Of a stretch of 64,000 nucleotides of DNA, positions 1-7,625 are shown one piece after another. Positions within the stretch are counted from its first letter, which is position 1; the number at the start of each line of letters is the position of its first letter. The stretch spans positions 2,127,397 to 2,191,396 of the forward strand of contig NZ_SWDE01000001.1 of the NCBI RefSeq assembly GCF_013337185.1, read 5' to 3'. The notes beneath the pieces are model-generated. The model did not search any database and was not told where the DNA came from. It saw only the letters and a list, made by a program, of their open reading frames with translations. The DNA is from Serratia proteamaculans (GTDB lineage Bacteria; Pseudomonadota; Gammaproteobacteria; Enterobacterales; Enterobacteriaceae). A program made the position numbers and the translations under genes.

Positions 1-288
1 GTCGGCGATTTGCGTGATTTTCTTGGCAGACGGATAAGGGCCATGCTGGCGGTGATCGGTCTGGCCCTGTTGCTGCCGCTCGGCGGCATGCTGGGTGCAC
101 CGATTGCCACGCTGGGCGCCTTCTGGCTCACGGCATTTCTGGCCTTTGGCCTGATTGCCCTGCTGTATCTGGTCACGGAGGAACTGCTGGTTGAGGCCCA
201 TGAAGGAGGCAAAGATACGCCGCTGGCTACCGCGATGTTTTTTGCCGGTTTTTTACTGCTGTTGCTGTTGGAAGAAGGGATCGGTTAA
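1..288 (+). CDS. ZIP-family metal transporter, C-terminal part (5' end outside window)
   Basis: The frame is open from the first base, so this is the 3' end of a gene that begins outside the window. The visible part is almost entirely hydrophobic, with about three membrane segments. It carries the sequence TEELLVEAHE in a late helix, which resembles the Glu/His-rich metal-pathway helix of ZIP-type divalent cation transporters. It ends with a short hydrophobic helix and EEGIG. ZIP proteins import or move zinc and related metals across the inner membrane; the substrate cannot be read from this fragment. An internal TTG or ATG start is possible, but the continuous upstream frame argues for truncation by the window edge. 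Confidence 0.6.
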   Translation, partial: VGDLRDFLGRRIRAMLAVIGLALLLPLGGMLGAPIATLGAFWLTAFLAFGLIALLYLVTEELLVEAHEGGKDTPLATAMFFAGFLLLLLLEEGIG

Positions 289-393
289 ACGCAGGTATTT
301 CAACAGACGATCTCCTCAGCCTGAATGATTTGGCTATACTGAGGCAAGCAACGTTACCGCAGAACGTAACGGCTTGGGCGCTAAGGGAAAAAG

Positions 394-1011
394 ATGCTGT
401 CAAAAGTGGTGAAGTGGCTGTTTCAATTGCCGGGCAGGCTGTTTGGGGGAATTTTCAGGAGTCGCCTGACGATTTTTATCTTCTTTATGCTGATCGCCGT
501 CGGGGTGTTCAGCGCCAAGCGCTATCTGCGCGCTCATCAAAATGACGATGAGTTTGTCTCGGTCATCCCCACTGATTACAACCGGGCTATCCAGCGTGAA
601 ATGCCGCTGCGCGAGGCACGCGAACAGTGCGGTGGCCCCCTGCATGACAATGCAGGACAACCCTGGCCAACCTCGGCCGGTTTCCTGCACCAGGCAGAAC
701 ACCAGGCCAACGGACACCTGCAGCAACTGACGCTGGACAATCAAAACAACGATTTTCCGGTGTTGGTCAAACTGGAAACGCCCGGCCAGCCGCAACAGCT
801 GGCAGAAGTGTTTATTCCCGCAGCTGGCAGTTTCAATCTCAAAACCAGTCCGGCCGGCGAATATGTCCTGAAGGTCAGAAATATCAAAAGCGGCTGTAAC
901 TTCCGCTCCCGACCTTTCACCCTGAGCAGTCAGCAGAATTGGCGTCTGCCGCTAACCCCGCAAACGGACGGCAGCGTGCGGCTACAGCCGATCAGCGATC
1001 GTGAGTTCTAA
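394..1011 (+). CDS. Membrane-anchored protein of unknown function, 205 aa
   Basis: I do not recognise the family. A basic, amphipathic N-terminus is followed by one hydrophobic segment at about residues 25-42 (LTIFIFFMLIAVGVF). The remaining 160 residues are polar and probably periplasmic. That part holds two cysteines (in EQCGG and SGCNF) that could pair, and its second half looks beta-rich (LVKLETPGQPQQLAEVFIP, GEYVLKVRN), suggesting a small beta-sandwich. A purine-rich stretch AGGGAAAAAG sits just before the ATG. The gene stands alone between the transporter gene and convergent small envelope genes. Function unknown. Confidence 0.6.
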   Translation: MLSKVVKWLFQLPGRLFGGIFRSRLTIFIFFMLIAVGVFSAKRYLRAHQNDDEFVSVIPTDYNRAIQREMPLREAREQCGGPLHDNAGQPWPTSAGFLHQAEHQANGHLQQLTLDNQNNDFPVLVKLETPGQPQQLAEVFIPAAGSFNLKTSPAGEYVLKVRNIKSGCNFRSRPFTLSSQQNWRLPLTPQTDGSVRLQPISDREF

Positions 1012-1020
1012 CCAGAGCGC

Positions 1021-1284
1021 TTATTTCTTCACCGGGTGGTCACGGCGGAACAGTTCCCAGCTTTCAATTTCCTGGCCATTCGGCAGGGTGCAGGTGGAAT
1101 ACTGGCCATTGGCATTTTGTTTGGCATTCAATTTACCGCCAATTTCGGTGCAATAAACGTCTGCCGGATTAGCCAGGCCGATCGGTTTCATCTTGGGTGG
1201 GGGTGGCGCATCATTGGATTTCATAGTGCAGCCCTGTAGCATCGCCATCCCTGCGAACAGGGAGACCATCAGAATTTTTTTCAT
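1021..1284 (-). CDS. DUF333-type small lipoprotein, 87 aa
   Basis: An N-terminal signal ends in the lipobox MLQGC, so the mature protein should be lipid-anchored at Cys19. The mature part has the DUF333 pattern: NPADVYCTEIGG, then G-x-Y-S-T-C-TLPNGQEIESWELFRRDHP. DUF333 lipoproteins are common in enterobacteria and sometimes labelled hemolysin-like, without solid evidence of a role. The two mature cysteines could form a disulfide. It lies directly downstream of yjjA on the same strand, separated by a terminator hairpin, so it probably has its own promoter. Confidence 0.75.
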   Translation of the reverse strand: MKKILMVSLFAGMAMLQGCTMKSNDAPPPPKMKPIGLANPADVYCTEIGGKLNAKQNANGQYSTCTLPNGQEIESWELFRRDHPVKK

Positions 1285-1306
1285 TTTTTCAGCTTATACA
1301 AATTAA

Positions 1307-1335
1307 AAACGGCGGTGCATAAGCAACCGCCGTTT
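1307..1335 (-). terminator. Terminator downstream of yjjA
   Basis: Perfect 10-bp inverted repeat AAACGGCGGT (1307-1316) and ACCGCCGTTT (1326-1335) with a 9-nt loop. Read on the minus strand it is followed by TTTTTAATTT, giving a good intrinsic terminator just past the yjjA stop. Confidence 0.8.
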
Positions 1336-1341
1336 ACATTA

Positions 1342-1827
1342 TCAGGAAATGAATGACGCGCCCTGCTTCAGGACCAGATCGCAGGCCTTTTGCTTCACTT
1401 TTTCGGTAATTTGTGAGGTGCCCAGGCTGTTCAGATCCAGGCTCTTGCCTTCGCCGGTTTGCAGCAGACCGCCCAGCCCTTGCTGGTAGTCCTGGCTCTT
1501 GGCGTTCTCAGGGCTGCTGATGCCCAACTTATTCAACAGTTTGTCTTGCACGCCTTCAACGCCATTGGCTGACAGTACGTTGTTTTTCACACAGTACTGC
1601 AGGATACCGGCGGCATTGGTCATGCTGCTGGAGCTCAGCGCTTTATCGCCACCGTTCAACAAACCGGTCAGTGAGGACAGTGAAGTGCCGCCAGTGCTGT
1701 CGCCTGACTTGCTCAGTTCACCGGCTGCGCTGCTGAGAGAATCCATCAGTCCGGCAGCCTGAGCCGCGCCACAGGTCATAGCCGTAGTCAATGTCAGTGC
1801 CAACAGTAAACGTTGCTTGGTGTTCAT
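1342..1827 (-). CDS. yjjA: YjjA-like DUF2501 periplasmic protein
   Basis: A 161-aa protein with a clear signal peptide (cleavage after GAAQA). The mature region is rich in Ser, Gly and Leu and ends ACDLVLKQGASFIS. Two cysteines (QYCVKN and KACDLV) are conserved in the DUF2501/YjjA family as I remember it. E. coli YjjA is a periplasmic protein of unknown role whose expression has been linked to adaptation and biofilm. The repeated SxSS-rich low-complexity stretch at residues 30-60 is typical. Family assignment is from memory of the sequence pattern. Confidence 0.75.
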   Translation of the reverse strand: MNTKQRLLLALTLTTAMTCGAAQAAGLMDSLSSAAGELSKSGDSTGGTSLSSLTGLLNGGDKALSSSSMTNAAGILQYCVKNNVLSANGVEGVQDKLLNKLGISSPENAKSQDYQQGLGGLLQTGEGKSLDLNSLGTSQITEKVKQKACDLVLKQGASFIS

Positions 1828-2073
1828 TAGGGTAAAACTCCTGTTATCTCGCCATTCCTGCCTGCTTCCATTGCCCTGTGCGGCAGGGGAAATCAGGCGG
1901 GTCTATCCGGTGCAATAAGCGCAATGCGCTGGGTCAATTGTTCGGACGCCACCACCGGCGACAAGTTCCTTTTAACTGGCCACGCCGCGATTTTTTCGGA
2001 ATTCAGGTAATTTCTTGGCTGAATAATCAGCAACAGAGGGCGTAAGGGGGCAGATCGAACGACCCGCCGGTGA

Positions 2074-2667
2074 TTAGAACTGCCAACGGAACCAGCCAAA
2101 GAACACGTTACCGTTATTGTAGGTACCGGGAATATAGGTGGCCTGGAAGGTCAGTTGTTTGTAGCCGATAGAGGCCAACGGCAGCGGCGCCGGGATAGGA
2201 ATGTAATTCCAGTTATCACGCGCGGTGATGCTGGCGGTAAAGCCCAGGCCAAGGCGGAAATCCTTGTCCTCCAATGGCCGCCAGATCTTCTCATAAGCGT
2301 AACCGCCGATCGGTTCCCACTTATTGAACGAATCCTTGAATACCATCAGATAGAGGCCATGCCAGTCGCCGTCGCTGTCGTAACGCGAGATACCATAGCC
2401 ACCGCCCCAGGGGCGCTCGTTGTACGAATCGATTTTTTCCTGGCTGTAAGTCAGACGGTTGTGCCAGGTAATTGCCGGCACATAGATGTCTTTATTCGGA
2501 GAGTTGTTCCAGGTTTCCGCCACGTTACTGGTGAAACGCTGCCACAGACCCGGCTTTTCAGCCTGCGTGGCGTTGCCATTTTCTGCACCAACCTCAGCGT
2601 AAGAAGGTAGTGCAGGAAATAGCAACGCCAGTGTGCAAGCCAAAATTGTCCGTTTAAGAAACATCAT
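2074..2667 (-). CDS. pagP: Lipid A palmitoyltransferase PagP
   Basis: PagP is an outer-membrane beta-barrel enzyme that moves a palmitate chain from phospholipid to lipid A, raising resistance to cationic peptides. The 197-aa product has a signal peptide (cleavage near PSYAE). An amphipathic N-terminal helix ([13 protein letters not shown]) and the family's WHNRLTY strand follow, then [35 protein letters not shown], and a C-terminus ending in aromatic FGWFRWQF, a typical last barrel strand. The catalytic His and the Asp/Ser of the family fall in these segments. Tandem ATGs follow an AGGAG site, leaving a one-codon start ambiguity. I saw no convincing PhoP box upstream. Confidence 0.95.
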   Translation of the reverse strand: MMFLKRTILACTLALLFPALPSYAEVGAENGNATQAEKPGLWQRFTSNVAETWNNSPNKDIYVPAITWHNRLTYSQEKIDSYNERPWGGGYGISRYDSDGDWHGLYLMVFKDSFNKWEPIGGYAYEKIWRPLEDKDFRLGLGFTASITARDNWNYIPIPAPLPLASIGYKQLTFQATYIPGTYNNGNVFFGWFRWQF

Positions 2668-3052
2668 AAACTCCTGTAAAAAATAAGGCCGAGGATTCTT
2701 ACCGATTGCCCCACCAAGATCAAGCTGTATCTTATTTATCCAGCCTGTTTCTGCTCCCTGTTGTCACTTGGTTAAGTTTAGCCGCCATCAGGGGAGAGAG
2801 CCGATTTTGGGCGCTCAGGCTACCCTTCCCCCAGGGCAGCGTCTGTCAGAATACTCCGTAATCATGCTGCCACAGCAGCAAGGGCTGGCGGTGGTGTGGC
2901 ATGGGGTAAAACTTCTTTTCTGCTCTGGGTGTAGCAAAATGTTTACCCCCTTCCGGCAAGCAAATGTAACGGCGGTCACGTTTTTAATCGCTACTGACAA
3001 GCCGTTTTATCGGCGATCCTGACAAACTAAGGCCCCTGCTGCGCTGCGCTGC

Positions 3053-3070
3053 TGTAAATATGCAGTTACA
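3053..3070. promoter_or_regulatory. Putative TyrR box upstream of ipdC
   Basis: TGTAAATATGCAGTTACA matches the 18-bp TyrR consensus TGTAAA-N6-TTTACA with one mismatch. ipdC of Enterobacter cloacae is known to be activated by TyrR with aromatic amino acids, so the site fits the downstream gene, although it lies about 400 bp upstream of the ipdC start. Confidence 0.5.
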
Positions 3071-3168
3071 ACGCTGCAATAGAGGCCCGAGCCGCCAATA
3101 ACAGGTGGATGGCAGGGAGTAATTTAATCAGCAGGCAAAAGTACCGGGAGCGCAACCCGTGCCCCATG

Positions 3169-3192
3169 ATCTGGCTGTACAAGCCAGATTTT
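3169..3192 (+). terminator. Hairpin plus T-run upstream of ipdC (terminator or attenuator-like)
   Basis: Perfect 8-bp inverted repeat ATCTGGCT (3169-3176) and AGCCAGAT (3182-3189) with loop GTACA, followed by TTTAC on the plus strand. No gene on the plus strand ends upstream of it, so it may end a small RNA or act in the ipdC leader. Confidence 0.5.
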
Positions 3193-3469
3193 ACATATCC
3201 GTTACATTCAATGAAAAATACCACCGCCAATATCCACACAATTCATGCCGATTAGTCACAACGTAAACCCCCGAATACAAGCCATCGGCCCCCGATAAAA
3301 CCGCCTCAACTTGAACAAGCCGATAGTTTAAATAATTGTTAAAGCTAACCAGCGAAGCCCAGTCTACAGGGGCCCAGCTTTATTTCATGATTCGCTACAC
3401 AACATCGCCGGCAATTATTTTTGCCGTTCTCTGCCTGATAAAAGAAAGATAAGAAATCCGGAGAAATAC

Positions 3470-5146
3470 ATGAAAATCACTATTGGGGCTTTTATCCTGC
3501 AACAGCTCCGCACCCTCAACATCGATCGTATTTATGGCGTACCCGGTGACTATAATCTGGCGCTGCTGGAACTGATTGAACAGGATGACAAACTGGAGTT
3601 CATCGGTAACTGCAATGAACTCAATGCCTCCTATGCGGCCGACGGCTATGCGCGGCTAAAAGGCGCCGGAGCGCTGATCACCACCTACGGCGTCGGCGAC
3701 CTGGCCGCGCTGTCCGGCATTGCCGGTGCCTACGCCGAATCGGCCCCGGTGGTCTGCCTGTCCGGCACCCCGCCGTTGCATGCCATGAAAAATCACCTGC
3801 TGCTGCACCACACGCTGGCGGACGGCAACTTTGATAACGTGATGAACTGCTTTAAACAATTCACCGTCGCCCAGGCATTAATTACGCCGGAAAATGCGGC
3901 GGTGGAAATTCCCCGCGTTATTTCCCGCGCCTGGACGGAAAAGAAACCGGTTTATTTGCAATTGCCTTCCGATATTTGTGACGTAGAAATTGAAATTACT
4001 CAAGCGGTGGCACCACCGCAATTACCCGCCAGCGACAAATATAATGTGCAACTGGCAGCAATGGCGTTGCTGGCGCGAATCAAACAGGCGAAAAAACCGA
4101 TTATTCTGGTCGACCAAATGGTGGATCGTTTTCAGCTACAGCAATTAGTGATCGACGTGGCGCATAAATTCGCCATCCCGCTCACCAACATGCCGACCGC
4201 CAAATGCATTATTCCGGAAACCACGCCGGGCTGGATGGGCGGTTACAGCGGTAATCTTTCACGCCCCGAACTCTATGAACACATGGCACACGCCGACTGC
4301 GTGCTGAGCTTTGGCGTACGGCTGGTGGACTCCACCACCGGCTATTTCTCGCATCGCATCCCGTCCGACGCGCAAATCGATATTCAGCCGTTCTCGCTGA
4401 ATCTGGGTAATACCTCCTACCCGGCAGTGGCGACGGCAGACCTGCTACAGGCGCTGCTGGCATTGGGAGAAGGCGTCGCAGATCATCAGCCGGCCCCACT
4501 ACCTGAAGCACGCCATCGGCTGGCGACGCCGAGCGAAACCCCAATCGATCAAGCTTATTTATGGCAGCGTCTGCAACGCTTTATTCGGGCCGATGACGTG
4601 CTGGTGGTAGAGAACGGTACCTCGGGCGCGGCGATTGGCGGCATGCGAATGCCGGACGGCGTCCAGGTGGTCAATCAGCCCATTTGGGGTTCGATCGGTT
4701 ATACCCTGCCGGCGCTGCTGGGTACCATGATGGCCGCACCGGAACGTCGGCACCTGCTGTTTATTGGCGATGGCTCGTTCCAGCTTACCGCGCAGGAAGT
4801 TTCCACCCTGCTGCGTTACGATCAGAAGCCGATTATCTTCCTGATTAATAACGACGGTTACACTATCGAGCGTTACATTCTCGGCGAAAATTCGTCGTAC
4901 AACGATATTGGGCCGTGGGACTACGCCAAACTGCCTGCGGTGCTCAACACCCAGGCGACACCGTATTGCGTGGCGGTAGAAACCACTCAACAGCTGGAGT
5001 TGGCGCTGGAGCACGCCTCACGTCAGGATCAATTGACCTTTATCGAAATAAAGGTGCCGATGATGGACACACCGCCGGTGATGAAGGAGTTCTGCAACCG
5101 CTGCAATAACTTTAACTTCGGCCTGACCAACCCGCGTCGCACTTAA
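3470..5146 (+). CDS. ipdC: Indole-3-pyruvate/phenylpyruvate decarboxylase
   Basis: Thiamine-diphosphate-dependent cytosolic decarboxylase that turns indolepyruvate (and often phenylpyruvate) into the aldehyde, the key step of indole-3-acetic acid synthesis. The 558-aa length is normal. The N-terminal PYR domain has VPGDYNLALLELI and the cofactor-activating Glu50 (GNCNELNASYAADGYAR). The paired histidines H113-H114 (LLHHTLADG) are typical of the pyruvate decarboxylase group. The C-terminal PP domain carries the ThDP motif GDG at 433-435 through NN at 460-461 (GDGSFQ ... INNDGY). An AGAAATCCGGAGAAATAC ribosome site precedes the ATG. It is monocistronic, with a terminator shared with the convergent LysR gene. 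With feaB in the same window, the cell could turn phenylpyruvate into phenylacetate. Substrate preference cannot be read with certainty. Confidence 0.9.
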   Translation: MKITIGAFILQQLRTLNIDRIYGVPGDYNLALLELIEQDDKLEFIGNCNELNASYAADGYARLKGAGALITTYGVGDLAALSGIAGAYAESAPVVCLSGTPPLHAMKNHLLLHHTLADGNFDNVMNCFKQFTVAQALITPENAAVEIPRVISRAWTEKKPVYLQLPSDICDVEIEITQAVAPPQLPASDKYNVQLAAMALLARIKQAKKPIILVDQMVDRFQLQQLVIDVAHKFAIPLTNMPTAKCIIPETTPGWMGGYSGNLSRPELYEHMAHADCVLSFGVRLVDSTTGYFSHRIPSDAQIDIQPFSLNLGNTSYPAVATADLLQALLALGEGVADHQPAPLPEARHRLATPSETPIDQAYLWQRLQRFIRADDVLVVENGTSGAAIGGMRMPDGVQVVNQPIWGSIGYTLPALLGTMMAAPERRHLLFIGDGSFQLTAQEVSTLLRYDQKPIIFLINNDGYTIERYILGENSSYNDIGPWDYAKLPAVLNTQATPYCVAVETTQQLELALEHASRQDQLTFIEIKVPMMDTPPVMKEFCNRCNNFNFGLTNPRRT

Positions 5147-5155
5147 CCTGTCTAG

Positions 5156-5183
5156 ATCCGCCGTTGCTCAGGGAACGGCGGAT
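5156..5183. terminator. Bidirectional terminator between ipdC and the LysR gene
   Basis: Perfect 10-bp inverted repeat ATCCGCCGTT (5156-5165) and AACGGCGGAT (5174-5183), followed by TTT on the plus strand. It overlaps the end of the convergent LysR gene. Confidence 0.75.
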
Positions 5184-6040
5184 TTACCCAAAATCTGTAC
5201 CACCTGCTGCTGCAAGGCTTGCAGTAGTGGGTGGTGCCGCCTGGCCCCCAGACGTAACGCATGCGCCACCGGTGGCAAAGGCAGCCTGCGCTCAAAGTTT
5301 GCCTCGATCTGCACCCGCCGATCGATGGACTGCTGATTGAGCAGGCCAATGCCCATCCCGGCAGCAATGGCCGCCAACATCCCCGCCACCGACGGGCACT
5401 CCACCGACACCTGGCAGGCAATACCCGCGGCGCTCAGGCGCTCTTGCGCCAGGCGGCGGTAAAAGCAGTCCGGTCCGTAACTGACCAGTTTCACCCTGTC
5501 TCCGGGCTGATAGCGCCAACCCGGTGGTACACACCAGTGAATACGCTCCGTTGCCAGCACCACATCTTCTGCGCTCAGCGCATCGCAAAACTGTTGGTGA
5601 AGCACCAAATCCAGCGCTCCTTGCTCCAGTGCATTACGCAACACCTGGCTTTGCTCAATGACCAGCTGTACATCCACCTGTGGGTGTTGGTGGGTGAACG
5701 CCGCCAGCAAGGCAGCCAACTGAGGTAAAGACATCTGTTCCGTGGCACCAAAACGCACCTTACCCTGCAATAACGAAGGAGAAAAATGCGCCAGTGCCCG
5801 ATCGTGAGCCTGCAAAATCTGCCGTCCATGCGATAACAGCGCCTCGCCATCCGCTGTTGCAGTCAAGGTCATGCCCTGACGATCGACCAGCGTGCGCCCC
5901 AACTGCTCCTCCAGCCGTTTGATTTTCCAACTTACCGCCGACTGGCTGAGATTTAGCTGTTGTGCCGCACGCGTCATACTGCCGGTGTCGATAACGCTCT
6001 GAAGCGCCCGCAAAGCATCAATGGATAAGCGCTGGTTCAT
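5168..6040 (-). CDS. LysR-family transcriptional regulator
   Basis: A 290-aa regulator with an N-terminal winged helix-turn-helix (LRALQSVIDTGSMTRAAQQLNLSQSAVSWKIKRLEEQLG, residues about 8-46), followed by the two-lobed effector-binding domain (VRFGATEQMSLPQLAALLAAF onward). The ATG at 6040 is preferred over an upstream in-frame codon because translation then begins MNQRLSIDALRAL, the usual distance to the helix-turn-helix, with AGGTG just upstream. It is divergent from the hydrolase-GST operon, so that pair is its probable target; the effector is unknown. An inverted repeat in the shared promoter is listed separately. Confidence 0.9.
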   Translation of the reverse strand: MNQRLSIDALRALQSVIDTGSMTRAAQQLNLSQSAVSWKIKRLEEQLGRTLVDRQGMTLTATADGEALLSHGRQILQAHDRALAHFSPSLLQGKVRFGATEQMSLPQLAALLAAFTHQHPQVDVQLVIEQSQVLRNALEQGALDLVLHQQFCDALSAEDVVLATERIHWCVPPGWRYQPGDRVKLVSYGPDCFYRRLAQERLSAAGIACQVSVECPSVAGMLAAIAAGMGIGLLNQQSIDRRVQIEANFERRLPLPPVAHALRLGARRHHPLLQALQQQVVQILGKSAVP

Positions 6041-6049
6041 AGACACCTC

Positions 6050-6086
6050 ATGACAAAAATTGGATTTAACCACCATAACTTGTCAT
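6050..6086. promoter_or_regulatory. Inverted repeat in the LysR/hydrolase divergent promoter
   Basis: ATGACAA (6050-6056) and TTGTCAT (6080-6086) form a perfect 7-bp inverted repeat with a 23-bp spacer between the two divergent starts. The position suits a LysR-type operator, although the spacing is wider than a single T-N11-A box. Confidence 0.4.
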
Positions 6087-6104
6087 TGGCGTCATAGGAA
6101 GACG

Positions 6105-7001
6105 ATGAGTATGGTTTGCGTACAACACGGCAACCGGGTAATCAACATGAACGGCTTAACATCTGTGCTTAATCAGCAAGTTATTGTCGATGGCCATCGT
6201 ATTGCTACCGGCATACATGGCACCGGCCATCCCCTGGTATTGGTACACGGCACCCCTGCCCACTCGATAATCTGGCGGGATTTACTGCCCAGCCTGACGG
6301 CGGCGGGCTTTAGAGTCCATATCTACGATTTACTGGGTTACGGCGCATCAGAACGACCATTGTCGGCAGACACGTCCATTGCTGCACAGGCAGATTTACT
6401 GATCGGCCTGCTGGACCATTGGCAACTGGAGTCCACCCACGTGTTTGGTCACGATATTGGTGGCGCATTGTCGCTACGCGCAGCGTTCGGGCACTCCCGG
6501 CGCTTTCGCTCGCTGACCATCGCGGATATTTGCAGTTATGATTCGTGGCCTTCGCCAAGCTGGCGTGGCATCCGCGATAATTATCGTCAGTACGCCGTCA
6601 TGGACGCCTCACAGCATGAGCAAACCCTGGCTCGCCAACTGAAAATGGCGGTGTTCAACAAGTCGCGGATGTCTGGAGAGCTATTGCAGCACTATCTGGC
6701 ACCGATCGTCGGCGTGGTCGGTCAACCGGCATTCTATCAACATCAAATCGCCCATTACGACGCGCGCTATACTGAAGACTTTGCTCAGCGCCTGCCAGAG
6801 CTACGTCTGCCGGTGCAAATCCTGTGGGGCGAGAACGATGAGTGGCAGCCGGTCAGTTACGCCTATCGTTTGCAGGGTGATATTCCCGGCGCCAGGCTGC
6901 AGGTGATCCCCCAGGCGGGGCATTTTTTAATGGAAGACGCACCGGAAAGGGTAGCTCAACAGCTGGTAACGTTTATTCATTCACTTAATTCGGGCGAATA
7001 G
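6105..7001 (+). CDS. Alpha/beta hydrolase with Asp nucleophile (dehalogenase/epoxide-hydrolase type)
   Basis: A cytosolic alpha/beta-hydrolase fold enzyme of 298 aa. The oxyanion motif is HGTP (LVLVHGTPAHS). The nucleophile elbow reads FGHDIGG, placing Asp rather than Ser at the catalytic position, as in haloalkane and fluoroacetate dehalogenases and soluble epoxide hydrolases. The base histidine is in QAGHFLMEDAPERV, and the acid is probably the Asp in ILWGENDEWQP. Between them is a cap region rich in aromatic residues. The ATG at 6105 follows AGGAAG; a start at 6147 is possible. It is followed after 12 bp by a GST gene and is divergent from a LysR regulator, suggesting an inducible detoxification or degradation pair. 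The substrate is unknown. Confidence 0.85.
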   Translation: MSMVCVQHGNRVINMNGLTSVLNQQVIVDGHRIATGIHGTGHPLVLVHGTPAHSIIWRDLLPSLTAAGFRVHIYDLLGYGASERPLSADTSIAAQADLLIGLLDHWQLESTHVFGHDIGGALSLRAAFGHSRRFRSLTIADICSYDSWPSPSWRGIRDNYRQYAVMDASQHEQTLARQLKMAVFNKSRMSGELLQHYLAPIVGVVGQPAFYQHQIAHYDARYTEDFAQRLPELRLPVQILWGENDEWQPVSYAYRLQGDIPGARLQVIPQAGHFLMEDAPERVAQQLVTFIHSLNSGE

Positions 7002-7013
7002 GCTCTGGAGAAC

Positions 7014-7625
7014 ATGATGCAACTGATTGGCATGCTGGATTCACCCTATGTACGCCGGGTGGCAATTTGTCTGAAGTTATTAGAGATCGAGTTTGAGCAC
7101 CGCGCAATTTCGGTGTTCCGCGGTTTTGAACAATTCAAAGCCATTAATCCGGTGGTAAAAGCCCCAACGTTGGTGCTGGCCGACGATCAAATCCTGATGG
7201 ATTCCTCGCTGATCCTGGAATACGCCGCCGGCATCGCCCCCAGCGGTAAGGCCCTGCTGCCGACTGAGGGCACTGCGCGACTCTATGCCCTGCAACTGAA
7301 CGGGTTGGCGCTGGCCGCCTGCGAAAAAACGGTGCAAATCGTTTATGAACAACAGTTACGGCCACAGGAGAAACAGCATCAGCCCTGGTTGGATCGCGTT
7401 CAGGGCCAGTTGCTGGCAGCCTATGCAGAACTGGAAAAACAGTTGGCGCGAGCCGGCGCCACGCCCGCGGTGATGGGCAGCGCTGAGGTCAGCGTGGCGG
7501 TGGCCTGGAGCTTCACTCAACTCATGCTGCCCGGGCTGATTAGCGCCGATACCCACCCGACGCTTGCGGCATTTACCGCCCAGGCCGAGCGGCATCCTGC
7601 GTTTATCAGCACCCCACAGGTTTAA
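7014..7625 (+). CDS. Glutathione S-transferase family protein
   Basis: A 203-aa protein with the two-domain GST layout. An N-terminal thioredoxin-like domain (LIGMLDSPYVRRVAICLKLLEIEFEH, the cis-Pro in VVKAPTLVL, and the glutathione-binding Asp-Ser in ILMDSSLILEYA) is followed by an all-helical C-terminal domain. The SPY/Ser near residue 9 is the likely glutathione-activating residue. It starts 12 bp after the hydrolase with GGAG as ribosome site, so the two are very likely co-transcribed. It could conjugate, dehalogenate or isomerise the compound handled by the hydrolase. The last 4 bp overlap the end of the convergent yaiW gene. Confidence 0.88.
   Translation: MMQLIGMLDSPYVRRVAICLKLLEIEFEHRAISVFRGFEQFKAINPVVKAPTLVLADDQILMDSSLILEYAAGIAPSGKALLPTEGTARLYALQLNGLALAACEKTVQIVYEQQLRPQEKQHQPWLDRVQGQLLAAYAELEKQLARAGATPAVMGSAEVSVAVAWSFTQLMLPGLISADTHPTLAAFTAQAERHPAFISTPQV

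Larger units (their letters stand above)
2668..3469. promoter_or_regulatory. 800-bp pagP-ipdC intergenic region
   Basis: This divergent, unusually long intergenic region has no ORF with convincing composition; an 84-codon frame at 2768-3022 has no good ribosome site and reads like noise. It contains a TyrR-box-like site (3053-3070), a smaller hairpin around 3142-3158 (CGGG/CCCG) and a strong hairpin plus T-run (3169-3192), listed separately. The part nearest ipdC is AT-rich. Some of it is probably the ipdC promoter and leader; a small RNA could also be encoded here. Confidence 0.5.

Noticed and set aside
2668..2790. PhoP box upstream of pagP
   Set aside because: A GGTTAAGTTTA stretch is present, but not two GTTTA repeats with 5-bp spacing.
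2768..3022. 84-codon plus-strand frame between pagP and ipdC
   Set aside because: No ribosome site, no recognisable feature; overlaps the regulatory region.
3040..3192. Lysine-type riboswitch
   Set aside because: AATAGAGG and GGGAGCG segments recall the L-box, but the length and the rest of the core do not fit.
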